From: Phlegmacium glaucopus
Taxonomy: Eukaryota > Basidiomycota > Agaricomycetes > Agaricales > Cortinariaceae
DNA: 64,000 bases
Direction: 5' to 3'
NCBI GenBank assembly: GCA_015039465.1
Contig: MU130361.1
Coordinates: 1 to 64,000 of the forward strand
Shown: piece after piece, positions 1 through 9,271 of the stretch
Position numbering within the stretch: the stretch's first letter is position 1
Layout of the letters: each line of letters starts with the position of its first letter
Program-made: the position numbers and the translations under genes
Notes under the pieces: model-generated
The model's input: only the letters and a program-made list of their open reading frames with translations
Told to the model about the DNA's origin: nothing
The model's database searches: none

Positions 1-1461
1 AATAAAAGGACTGTATTTCGGTACTCTATACCTATTGAACAAATGTAACTGTAACTATATCAGAACCAAGCTGTAATAGTAAAGTAATGGTACGAACCTC
101 AGTCTCCGAATAAAAGGACTGAGGTTATGACAAACGAATAATGTATCATATATGAAGAAAATCCTCCCCATTCTCGGGTTACTATGGTATGCAAGTGAAT
201 GTGGTTACAGAGCAAGAATGGAATGGAGATTCGTATGAGTAAGAAAAATACTAGTTAAAAATACCTTCACTGTTCCTGACAATGAACGGTTTGTAATCCA
301 ACAAATGCAACACATGATTGATTATGTACTATGCCAGACCAAAAAATGAGATTGGAAATATATGGTGTTGGTGACTTGAATAAATATTTTCATTATAGAT
401 ATAGGTACAATGTGCCATTTAACCTGTAAAATAATGCAAATAGGTAAATATATTACTTAAATATTTTCCTGGGATATAGTGGTTTGGAATGGTTCAAACC
501 AGGACCAGTTCTCAGATTTCTGGCCAATCAAGAACCAGAACCAGAACCAGAACTGTTACAACTTCAAAAGGTTCAGATGACTCTGACCTTAAACAGCTTG
601 GTTCATTGGATAAGAATGAGCTCTGAAGAGTGCTGAAGAGTTGCTTCAGTATTGTCTTTAAGACTTTGAGGTTGTTTGAGTAAGAAAGCAGTAAAGATTC
701 TCAAGAACTAGCTAGAGAATATACAAAGAAGTAGCAAATATGGTTATTTATAGTAAAAAGATGAGTCATGTGTAAAAGGTGACCCTGTGTGACCTGTGAC
801 CAGTGCAGTGAAATTTTGGTTTTGCTTAATTGCCTTATATAGTAAGAGTCAGGGCAGTTTGTCAGCAACCAAAAGATCTGGCCTATTCTAGGGACTTTTT
901 CGCATTTTCACTGTGACACCTGTGACTTTTTGCTGATTTTGGAGGGCCTGTGACCTGTGACTGGCAAATTGATTGATTTAGTACAGTAGTAATGACTCAT
1001 ACAATGAGTTGTATGCATGTTTGTGAAACAATGAAAAAGTGGAGGTGAACATGTGTGAACAGTAATGTAATAGTCATGTATGAAGCATGTATTGGTGGAG
1101 ATAGGAAAGGAAAGAAAAAGTAAAAAGTTCATAACAAGAACTGAACTTTGGCATCCATAGGTTTTGATGCACTCACCTCCATTTTCACACTATTTACTAC
1201 TTTTTAGTATTTCATTTATGTACTATGTATACTAAGCCATCATGTGCAAGAATGGAAGGTGAAGCCTGACATTCAAAGAGAGGTGAGAATTAATGTGAAA
1301 ATAAAGCACAACATGCTCACCTGGGCAATCTCTGAGAATACTTGGGAAAGAAGAAACTTGAGACAGCCCAGTCTTATATGAAAAGCTGCCTTACAAACCC
1401 TCTGCTACTGATTCTATACATTAGGTGTACCACCTAACTACATCATGTTTCATTTCCTCAG
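1..1461. other. Gene-poor flank
   Basis: No convincing gene is seen. The stretch is AT-rich with stops in all frames. It contains a short hairpin near 97-126 (CCTCAGTC and GACTGAGG arms), a simple (GAACCA)n tract near 535-555, and repeated TGTGACCTGTGAC words near 785-805 and 945-960. These look like non-coding or decayed repeat DNA. The element to the right begins at 1462. Confidence 0.5.
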
Positions 1462-1556
1462 CCTCTGCAGCTCCAACGTGAAGGATTTAGCTGAATGCGG
1501 AACCACTGACGTGGCTCCCAAAATAATATTGATCGAGGCTGGAGCTAGTAAGGCTA
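1462..1556 (-). repeat. B2 terminal repeat of the first DIRS-like element
   Basis: Copy of the 95-bp B repeat, matching 2160-2254. It starts with CCTCTGCAGCTCC on the plus strand and ends with AGTAAGGCTA. It is the outer 3' end of the element; 121 bp of non-repeated sequence separates it from A2. Confidence 0.85.
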
Positions 1557-1677
1557 CACAAAAAGTAGAGGAAGTAGAAAGAAAGAGCGGAAATACAAAT
1601 GGTCGAAGAAGCAGAAGACATGCAAATTATAAAACTACAATGAAAAACGCAGGAAAGAATAGGGAGAGGAGGGAGGG

Positions 1678-2159
1678 TGAACGAAAAAGACGGCTGCGTG
1701 CTAACAGAATACGCTTGAACTGGGCTTGAATTCACTATAAAAGATGGTAACGTACTGTAGAATTAAGCTTGTAAATGAGAACTCGAATCGACGAGATAAA
1801 TACAAGCTGAATTCTTGAGCACTTGTCAGCTACTCTGCAGGTGTGAATTCAGAATGAGTAATGCAGAGACGAGCGACGAAATGCTCACCTGCGCTGTGAC
1901 CGTAAAGGTGAGACAAGCAGCGCAGTGTCTCAGTTAGAGCTGCTCCTGATCATCGTGTTCTCGGCACGGCATCAGCCAAACATAGGCACAGCGCCAGAAC
2001 GGTCACAAGCAGAGCGACGGTACACAGAGGGCACCAGGACAACAAGCGAAGGTCGTCCACGAAATACCGATGCACAGGGGGCATGGCGAAGGAGAACACG
2101 GGTTTGGCGCAGAGGCCTCCGAAAAGGCTCCTTACCTTCGGGACCCGCATTTACGTCGA
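1678..2159 (-). repeat. A2 repeat of the first DIRS-like element
   Basis: 482-bp copy of the A repeat, matching 7536-7963. It has 54 extra bases at 1839-1892 that are absent from A1, bounded by CTGC microhomology. A 66-codon ORF (2150-1950, minus) is present in both A copies, but two recent copies of one sequence do not prove that it is translated. Confidence 0.85.
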
Positions 2160-2254
2160 CCTCTGCAGCTCCAACGTGAAGGATTTAGCCGAATGCGGAA
2201 CCACTGACGTGGCTCCCAAAATAATATTGATCGAGGCTGGAGCTAGTAAGGCTA
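2160..2254 (-). repeat. B1 repeat of the first DIRS-like element
   Basis: Internal 95-bp B copy. It lies directly beside A2 with no spacer, as expected for the copied circle junction of a split-direct-repeat retrotransposon. The recombinase ORF ends 67 bp upstream of it on the minus strand. Confidence 0.85.
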
Positions 2255-2320
2255 TTTTAGGCTGAAAAGGAGAGAGGTGGGGATGGAGGTGGTGTGAGAG
2301 ATGTAGGCGAGAAGCTGAGA

Positions 2321-3313
2321 TTAATGGCGAGAAAGAGCGGCAAGTTGGAGGGCAGCACGAACACATGGGTTATCACGAATATAGATCTTCCATGCGGATG
2401 AGGACCAACGACCAATTGCCATGATGATTGGTTCGGAAAGGCCAAGATTCGCATAAAAGGTAGCACCACCTGCACGGGCAGAGTGACCGCCGAAGGACTT
2501 GTCTAAAAAGGAAAGAAGTCTTGATTCGAACCAAGCCCGGGTGGGGAGCGAGCCATCCTCATGGATGAAGAGGGCTTGGTGCACTCCATGGATGGCGTCA
2601 CGAACATGGACATAATCACGGAGAAGGGTAACAGGATCAGCGATATCCTGCTTGGAGAATAAAATGTCAGTGCCGCGAAAAAAGGGATCAGATTTATGAT
2701 AAGGAAGATGATATCCAGTGTAACCAGGAGAGAAATGCAGAGAGGATCGTTTGATTAATTTTCGCCAGTCAATGTCCTTCCTGTTTCTTATGACAAGTTC
2801 GCCCGATCGATGACAACCATAAAAGCTACATGACATGATGACCGCGAAGAGGAGATCATCATAGCGATGTGAGTGCAGAGCAGCATCAACGAAGGTGGAG
2901 AGGTGCTCGAGGCGGATTGGTCGCTTTCGAGAAATAGGATCAGCACGGACTTTCTTGGAACCACGGATAGTGGCTTGTACCAACGGGCTGGACCTATTGT
3001 CGTCAAAATCGGGATATATATCATGCAGAAAATGGCGAGCGCCGGTGAGGTATTGCGGACCGGAAGCAATGGAAAGAGATGTGAAGGCGATATAGCGTGA
3101 GAGGGTCTGAGGTGTAGGGTCAAGAGGAATATGATGAGATTGACAGAAATGAATGTAATCCCGGGCACCAGTAGAATAACCACCGATTGTGGATTTTTCG
3201 AGAGCGTGTGTTTGAAGGTACAATGCTCGAGCATCAAGGTCATTGAGATCAAGCGCAGGGCGAGCCAAGCGTGAAGTTGGCTCACCCAGGGAAGCTAAAA
3301 GCACCTGCTCCAT
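2321..3313 (-). CDS. Tyrosine recombinase of the DIRS-like element
   Basis: Intact 330-residue ORF. Its C-terminal half has the phage-integrase/tyrosine-recombinase signature: a first arginine in CHRSGEL (about residues 168-174), the H-x-x-R box in GGHSARAGGAT (about 275-285), and the nucleophilic tyrosine in WKIYIRD (about 309-315). In this order of elements the enzyme integrates the cDNA circle in place of a DDE integrase. The ATG overlaps the end of the upstream RNase H frame by 19 nt, so translation probably depends on reinitiation or frameshifting. No inactivating change is visible. A Crypton recombinase is excluded by the linked RT and gag. Confidence 0.9.
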   Translation of the reverse strand: MEQVLLASLGEPTSRLARPALDLNDLDARALYLQTHALEKSTIGGYSTGARDYIHFCQSHHIPLDPTPQTLSRYIAFTSLSIASGPQYLTGARHFLHDIYPDFDDNRSSPLVQATIRGSKKVRADPISRKRPIRLEHLSTFVDAALHSHRYDDLLFAVIMSCSFYGCHRSGELVIRNRKDIDWRKLIKRSSLHFSPGYTGYHLPYHKSDPFFRGTDILFSKQDIADPVTLLRDYVHVRDAIHGVHQALFIHEDGSLPTRAWFESRLLSFLDKSFGGHSARAGGATFYANLGLSEPIIMAIGRWSSSAWKIYIRDNPCVRAALQLAALSRH

Positions 3314-3774
3314 CGCGCCGGCAGAAGCTCCCGAGGAGGGGAGAAGAGGCAGACGCTTTCATTGGGGAATTGATGATAGAATTCATCAACCATAAGACGT
3401 GAGAGAAGATCAGCACATATATTCTTCTTGCCCGCGATATGACGTATCCGGAGGTCGATACCTGTCTCGAGGAGGATTGCTGAGAGCGCAAGAAGGACAG
3501 AATTATGAAGAGATTCAGTCGCTCGGAGAGAATTATAGGCTGCGACTGAATTAAGGCTGTCAGTCCATAGAAGGACTTTCTTGGGGGGATGTGTAAATAT
3601 TGCGACGTGGTGGATAGCGGAAAGGATGGCGACAAGTTCTAGAAAGAAAATATCTATTTTCTCTTTAGAGTTTGACGGAGCAATAGCATAAAGAAAGCCA
3701 TGATTTGCATAGACGAAGGAAAGTCCTAGCGTGAGGCTGGCATCAGACCATAGCTCGAAGTCAGCTTCGCTGTC

Positions 3775-4379
3775 TGTTAAGTTTAAAGCAAAGGAGAAGT
3801 CACGTCGGAGTTACTCCGGAACGGACGGAACGGAACCGGAACGGAACCGGAACAGTAACCCGGAAAGGACGTTGGCCTCAGCGTATGTGCTGTGCCGCCC
3901 AGCTCCTAAGGTGTCCTGATTTCGGAACGGAAGAAAAAGTAATAAGTCGGAAGACCTCAGTGACTTAGAGGAAAAACAAGAGGAGGGGAACTAAGTTGAT
4001 ATTCGAACTAAGGGAAAACATACAAGTTCGAGTACTTTAAATATAAAGAGAATTGCAACCGAAATATAGAATATAAATATAAGTGCTGCGTTCTGCTTCC
4101 GGGAAAGGTCCTGCATTCTTGGGTGAATAATCCATGGGTAGTGTGCTGACTGATAGTGGGAAAGTGATGACAAAGGAATAGTGTTATGACGAAGGTGTGG
4201 TAAGGTGTTTGGAATATCGTCGGAAGAGTCGGAATGATACGGAGAAGTCTCGGAGTCGGACGTAGGGGGAGTAGAGTCGGAAACGAGGGAGAGTACTGGA
4301 ACGGAGTACGGACTACCGGAAACGACTCCAACGGAGTCGGACCGGAGTAACGTGTGACGGAATGTGACGGAATGTAACA
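3775..4379. mobile_element. Solo LTR inserted in RNase H
   Basis: 605-bp insertion with LTR termini TGTTAAG...ATGTAACA (5'-TG, CA-3', inverted TGTTA/TAACA) flanked by the 5-bp duplication CTGTC at 3770-3774 and 4380-4384. The body is rich in CGGAA/TTCCG words. No internal retroelement sequence is present, so it is a solo LTR left by LTR-LTR recombination. Its strand cannot be decided from the termini. Confidence 0.85.
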
Positions 4380-4680
4380 CTGTCATCCCATCGCATAGCT
4401 TCTACAAAATGGACCCCGATTGCGTTAGGGATAACATGTATGAGCCACTCAAGATTTCTGACAACATCAGCATTAAGGGCAATACCGGCATTCATAAGAG
4501 TTTTGCCAGCAATTTTGCGATACAGCTCAGTAAGAGCTGGACGTCCAAGTGGGAGAACATTGAATACCCAGTTCAGATGGCCCGCAACATGGAGCCATTC
4601 ACGTAAGGGTGGGCGACGTCCTGGTGTGGTGAGAAAAGCACGGATAATTCTAATAACATCATTAATTGATTCGTCGGTGA

Positions 4681-5066
4681 CATCAGAAAAAAATAACCTT
4701 GGCCTGGCTGGCTCTGGCTGCCCTGGCCTGCCCTGGCCAGCCCTGAGCATCTTTGGCTAGGTTTAAAAATCTGAAAAAATGCTAACAAATCACAGAAATA
4801 TTTATAGCACCCAATTTCAAAAAAAGTACACAATTACATAAGACAGATGCTGAGATATTAAATATATTAAATTATTTTAATATATTTAATATCTCAGCAT
4901 CTGTCTTATGTAATTGTGTACTTTTTTTGAAATTGGGTGCTATAAATATTTCTGTGATTTGTTAGCATTTTTTCAGATTTTTAAACCTAGCCAAAGATGC
5001 TCAGGGCTGGCCAGGGCAGGCCAGGGCAGCCAGAGCCAGCCAGGCCAAGGTTATTTTTTTCTGATG
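4681..5066. mobile_element. 386-bp perfect palindrome (fold-back insertion) in reverse transcriptase
   Basis: The two 191-bp arms are exact reverse complements as far as I can read, around a 4-nt centre (TTAT) near 4872-4875. Ends are CATCAG...CTGATG, flanked by GA on both sides, compatible with a 2-bp target duplication. Removing 388 bp restores the RT-RNase H frame, so it entered a coding element as a unit. Arms hold a GC-rich CTGGC/CCTGG stretch near the ends and an AT-rich core. It could be a fold-back MITE; an assembly artefact is less likely given the clean frame arithmetic. Confidence 0.8.
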
Positions 5067-6165
5067 GAGTGTGAGGGTCCCTCGATTAATATCGACATAG
5101 AATCCAATGATCTTGAGCTCGAGTCCAAATTCTTGCTTCTTCTCTTTCCATGGACAACCAATCTCGTCCCAAAGCGTAAGAAGTCGAGCTTGGGCTTGGG
5201 GTCTCGAAACACCCTTGTAAAGGACAAGGTTAGATGCCCTGTCCCAACTATAGAAGTCATCCATGAAGTCGTGAAGATCCGCAATGTCAAACTTCATAAT
5301 TCCAATCCAACACATAAGCCCAGCAACTGAACACCAGCAACGAGGCGAAGCACGATTGCCAAAGACAAGGCGATGAATGATTCGCCAAACACTGTCTACA
5401 TCAACGACTTGCCTGAGCTGATAGATCGGATGCGCCGGAAGATTTAAGAAAGCAGACGACACATCTGATTTCCAGGTGATGAGCGACTCATTAGGATGTG
5501 CTCTTTTCGCATTAAATAACACTTGACCAAAGGTTCGCATGTCGTCATAGCGAACTTTAGCTTCATGACGAGGTATGTTGTCATTAAGACCAGACGCTGT
5601 ATGGTCGGTGACGACGCGAGCTTTTCCTTTCTGCCATACAACAAAAACAGGCGAGAGCCTCATACCTGGAAGAAGAGCATGGATTTCCAAAGGATCAGAC
5701 CAACGGTTTTCACGAATCTCGTCGTCACGAAACATTCGAATAGCATCAAGATCAACTTCTTCAGAAGCATAGTTTTGGATAATATCATCACGATCATCTT
5801 TCCAATCTCCTTCATCGAACGGCCAAAACCCATAACGAAGGCTGTGCATGACTGACTTAACAAAGGGTCGATTCGGGTGATTGCGGAGCAGGAATTCGAA
5901 TTTGTCAATATTGAAAGGTGTCTCAACACGGATGAAATCTTGCATCGCATCAAGTGTTGCACAGATTTTTGGGTCGTTGAGAAGGTGCGAGGGTGGAGAA
6001 GCAAGAGGAGCAGCTGTTTCAGTTGCAAGAGCTGAGGGAGATAAAGGAGGAGAGGAAGACGATTTGTTCCAGACAAATCCTCGTTTATAACGAGGAATGC
6101 CCGAAATGAGTTCATCTGCCTTACGCTTGAGTTGCCTAGTCCCAGAGGCGCGTGCTTCCTTGGCT

Positions 6166-7497
6166 TTACGCCCTGCCGCCACGAGCTGCTGCTGCTCTTT
6201 GCTGTTGACGTCGACGGTTAAGGGTTCCATAACATTCACTCTTGTCCTTAGCTCGGTGAGGTCCACCACACTCGCAGCACTCATGGTGCCGACGGCCAAA
6301 ACGGCATGGATCACCCTCACAGCTACCGATGTTCCAGTTCTGACAAATAGTCTCAGAACGTTTGCGAGGCCCTTCATGAGTAATGATGGATCGCTTCTTG
6401 CTGACAGGCGAAGAAGCCGAACCATGAGCTCCAGCAAGAAGCTGCGAGAGTAGAGGAAGTGGAAGAGTATCCTTGCTGCTGTCGAGGCGGTAAGGTTGCC
6501 GTGAATATCGCTCCCTTGAGTCCCGGTCATATCGAATTGCTGGTAATGGAGATGGTGCTGCGCGGAACATATTGACAATGAGCCCGCGATATGATGAGAG
6601 CTCAGTTTTGCGATGTGGATAGAAGTGAAGAACGGCATCGACCCACACATCATATAGACGCATCCATTCTGATTCGGTGAGAACCATACGCTTCGAAGAT
6701 ACTGTATTCTTTTCAAGGAGCGTGAATTTATCGTTAAGATCTCTCCCTTCATCATTGGGGTTGTAGCTAGGATCGAGAGTTGCATAGAGTTTCTCGAAGT
6801 CGACATATTTGTCAAGGATAACGAGCTTCCAAATTGAGTTAGCAATTGGTTCACGAATCTTTCTCCCTTGGGCTTTATCAATAAGGTGCTCGAAAGGTTT
6901 TTGATTTGTGTATGCGGTCTTATACTGCTGTGTTTCTTTGAGATAAGGGTCTTCAAAGACAGTGTCGTCATCGACGGCGAGGTGAGGAGCGACGGCAAGC
7001 ACAGACTTGGATAGAGATGTCGAAGCAGAGGATCCCTGAGAAGACCCAAAGAATTCAAGTACCTTTTCAAGAGCGGTGGAAGAAGGTGCAGAGGACACTG
7101 AAGGAGAATCGGACTCGAGTTTAGCGCGAAGAGAAGCCCAAGCGGCCTCTTCAACAGCTTTATCTCGCTCTTCCTGGTTTCGTACAGGATCCCCTTCAAC
7201 TGGAGTATGTTCCCTCGATGCAAAAGCTGGCTCCTTGGCTTTAGCGCGACGCACCTCGACACGTTGTTTGTACTCATCGAGGTAGTCAGAGGCTTCGACT
7301 GCTTTGAGCCCGAAGCTTTTAAGCGAATCGGCAAGCGCTGTAGCTGGGAGATTTTGCTCAATGGCATCATTGAGTAATCTCTCACAAGCTGAGGCACGAG
7401 CATCGATGTTGCTTGTGTTTGCAGACTGAAAAATCTCGTCGGTCCCGGGGGTCTGAATTTCAGAAGTGGACTGGAGTGGTGCATCTTGATTGGACAT
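6166..7497 (-). CDS. Gag-like protein of the DIRS-like element
   Basis: Intact 443-residue ORF, first in the element and starting 39 bp inside A1. The N-terminal half is acidic and helical with Ser/Pro-rich linkers. The C-terminus (about residues 385-425) has a Cys/His cluster, beginning CQNWNIGSC and followed by CRFGRRHHECC and a CxxCGGPHxxxxxxxC knuckle, i.e. a CCCH-type finger followed by a zinc knuckle, suited to packaging the element's RNA. The tail is basic (RRRQQQRAAAARGGRA). The RT frame overlaps this end. Function is assigned from position and the zinc fingers. Confidence 0.8.
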   Translation of the reverse strand: MSNQDAPLQSTSEIQTPGTDEIFQSANTSNIDARASACERLLNDAIEQNLPATALADSLKSFGLKAVEASDYLDEYKQRVEVRRAKAKEPAFASREHTPVEGDPVRNQEERDKAVEEAAWASLRAKLESDSPSVSSAPSSTALEKVLEFFGSSQGSSASTSLSKSVLAVAPHLAVDDDTVFEDPYLKETQQYKTAYTNQKPFEHLIDKAQGRKIREPIANSIWKLVILDKYVDFEKLYATLDPSYNPNDEGRDLNDKFTLLEKNTVSSKRMVLTESEWMRLYDVWVDAVLHFYPHRKTELSSYRGLIVNMFRAAPSPLPAIRYDRDSRERYSRQPYRLDSSKDTLPLPLLSQLLAGAHGSASSPVSKKRSIITHEGPRKRSETICQNWNIGSCEGDPCRFGRRHHECCECGGPHRAKDKSECYGTLNRRRQQQRAAAARGGRA

Positions 7498-7535
7498 GAG
7501 GGAAGCAGTGACCGATGGCGAGGTTCAAGCAAAAT

Positions 7536-7963
7536 TGAACGAAAAAGACGGCTGCGTGCTAACAGAATACGCTTGAACTGGGCTTGAATTCACTATAAAA
7601 GATGGTAACGTACTGTAGAATTAAGCTTGTAAATGAGAACTCGAATCGACGAGATAAATACAAGCTGAATTCTTGAGCACTTGTCAGCTACTCTGCGCTG
7701 TGACCGTAAAGGTGAGACAAGCAGCGCAGTGTCTCAGTTAGAGCTGCTCCTGATCATCGTGTTCTCGGCACGGCATCAGCCAAACATAGGCACAGCGCCA
7801 GAACGGTCACAAGCAGAGCGACGGTACACAGAGGGCACCAGGACAACAAGCGAAGGTCGTCCACGAAATACCGATGCACAGGGGGCATGGCGAAGGAGAA
7901 CACGGGTTTGGCGCAGAGGCCTCCGAAAAGGCTCCTTACCTTCGGGACCCGCATTTACGTCGA
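7536..7963 (-). repeat. A1 terminal repeat of the first DIRS-like element
   Basis: 428-bp A repeat at the 5' end of the element (minus strand), matching A2 at 1678-2159 without the 54-base block. It should contain the element promoter. The outer end is TTCGACGTAAATGC on the minus strand. Confidence 0.85.
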
Positions 7964-8161
7964 ACTTTCTACTCAGAGGCAGCCTTGCTGACTACTGCCT
8001 CTGACTAAGCTGGCAATCAAAATACTCAGTAGCTCTAACCACCAACTAACCACTATTAGTAATATTATCATTTATGGCTATTTTCTCAAAAGTGACAAGC
8101 TTAGTCACAACAGAACCCTGGACTGACCCAAGTTCATCAACTATCAAGAACTGCACTGATA

Positions 8162-9126
8162 CTATGCCTGCACATGTTTATTTCTCAACTTGAAAGGTAT
8201 GAGAAATACAGACTTCAGACAACATAAAATACACTTACCATCATTTCATAACTCTCATGAACTTTACGAATAAATGTATATAGGTTGTGATCCTTGTTCA
8301 AGTCATTGACCAAGATTGCCATAGCTGGTAGTTGAGGTGATGATGTCATTACTGTAAACGCAACTCTTTGAACGAATGAGCAGATTGGACGACTGAATTA
8401 TTTACCTTTATACATTTGATTCATAAGGTCAATGACGAAACTGGCTTCAAGGTCAGTCTCACTTGAATCGATCCGAGAGAATCGAACAAGCAGTCGATCC
8501 TTCTCCACTCCCTCAATGACACAGGATAATCGCTGTTCGCATACTCTGAGCTCAGGAGGCACAGAGGAAGAATGAGAACTCAAGATGGAGCGCTCTTTGT
8601 TCTTTTCTGTATTGAGAACAGTTACACTAACGCGGTTCAAATTGTCCAAGAGACGCACCTCTCCGAAGGTTCTGGGTTATAGCCCGATACTGTTCAATGT
8701 CGACATCAATGGAAGCGCATCTGTCGCGAAGAGACACTAGTTGACGTTTGAATGCAGCTGTTGCTAACTCTGCATCTTTTCGTTCTTCTTTCTCGTGATC
8801 AAGGCCTGTCTGGGTGAGGTGACATGGTGCAATAGTGGTGGTAAAAGGGACAACGTACGCGTCACTAATTCAATTTCCTTCAATTTACATTGATTTGTTT
8901 CCATCTCCACTGCTTGGGTTCTCTCCAACAATCTCTTCCTCTCCGTTGCTTGATGCTTCCGGCGTTCTGAAATATTTGTAATGGCGCGGTTCTTGTAAGT
9001 TGTAAGTGCCTTAAGGAAGTTTCGCGTTGAGTTTTCGTAAACATGGACTCGAAGGTCGATAGAAGGATTTGGCTGTGTAAGAATGGCACTGAGGTCGACA
9101 TAAGGAGGACGAAGTACGTGATTCAT
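8162..9126 (-). CDS. SPC25: Kinetochore protein Spc25
   Basis: Spliced gene of about 230 residues; four introns are inferred from GT-AG sites that join one frame. The N-terminal two-thirds is a coiled coil rich in Glu/Lys/Arg (e.g. ISERRKHQATERKRLLER). The C-terminal globular part contains the family pattern LVRFSRIDSSETDLEASF, then PAMAILVNDLNKDHNLYTFI and KVHESYEMM close to the end. Spc25 pairs with Spc24 in the Ndc80 complex and links microtubules to the inner kinetochore. I chose the ATG at 9126 (MNHVLRPPYVDLS) over an in-frame one 45 nt upstream because it leaves a plausible shared leader. The last exon encodes only Ala and the stop. Identification is by pattern, without a search. Confidence 0.78.
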
Positions 9127-9271
9127 GGCAAAATGTCTGCAGCTGAGTGTAGTATAGTGATCCAAGTGCAAGACGCGACAATCACGTGATAGGGGTTTTT
9201 ATGGTTTGAATTTCAACTTTGGTGTCAGCCCGATCTCACCAGTCTAGTAGTTAATCTGTCAATCCGTATCT
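9127..9271. promoter_or_regulatory. Divergent promoter between SPC25 and the Dbf2-like kinase
   Basis: Only 145 bp separate the two start codons, so both mitotic genes must be driven from this interval or from within each other's 5' region. No clear TATA box is seen. A palindromic ATCACGTGAT lies at 9181-9190. Confidence 0.5.

Larger units (their letters stand above)
3295..6250 (-). pseudogene. Reverse transcriptase-RNase H ORF of the DIRS-like element, interrupted twice
   Basis: The RT frame overlaps the end of gag and stays open down to the palindrome at 5066. RT motifs include RVVTDHTASGLN, WKSDVSSAFLNLP (first catalytic Asp) and the FMDD box in DLHDFMDDFYSWD. The connection region continues after the palindrome (4680-4385). 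RNase H lies after the solo LTR (3774-3295) with SDASLTLG, a Glu in FLELVAI, WTDS and the HIAGKKN...ADLLSR box. Removing 388 bp (palindrome plus 2 bp) and 610 bp (LTR plus 5 bp) brings all three pieces into one frame, so only the insertions break it. The exact 5' start of this ORF is uncertain. Confidence 0.85.
1462..7963 (-). mobile_element. DIRS/Ngaro-like tyrosine-recombinase retrotransposon with split direct repeats
   Basis: Read on the minus strand the order is A1 (7963-7536), gag, RT-RNase H, tyrosine recombinase, B1 (2254-2160), A2 (2159-1678), B2 (1556-1462). A1 and A2 are near-identical except for 54 extra bases in A2; B1 and B2 are both 95 bp with one difference seen. This A1-ORF-B1-A2-B2 plan is the split-direct-repeat architecture known for PAT/Ngaro members of the DIRS order, which integrate through a circular intermediate and make no target duplication. 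B1 and A2 abut exactly. Gag and recombinase ORFs are intact; the RT-RNase H ORF carries two nested insertions (3775-4379 and 4681-5066). The element appears recently active but is now interrupted. Confidence 0.9.

Noticed and set aside
2788..3285. 165-codon minus ORF inside the recombinase gene
   Set aside because: It overlaps the recombinase in another frame; only the recombinase frame shows catalytic motifs.
3991..4386. 131- and 107-codon ORFs in the 3.8-4.4 kb region
   Set aside because: They lie within the solo LTR; repetitive CGGAA/TTCCG words keep frames open by chance.
4573..5330. ORFs of 86 and 138 codons sharing an identical N-terminus around the palindrome
   Set aside because: They are the same arm read in opposite directions; the identity is due to the palindrome.
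1950..7954. 66-codon hydrophobic ORF in both A repeats of the first DIRS-like element
   Set aside because: The two copies come from one template, so conservation is not evidence of coding; it could only be a leader ORF.
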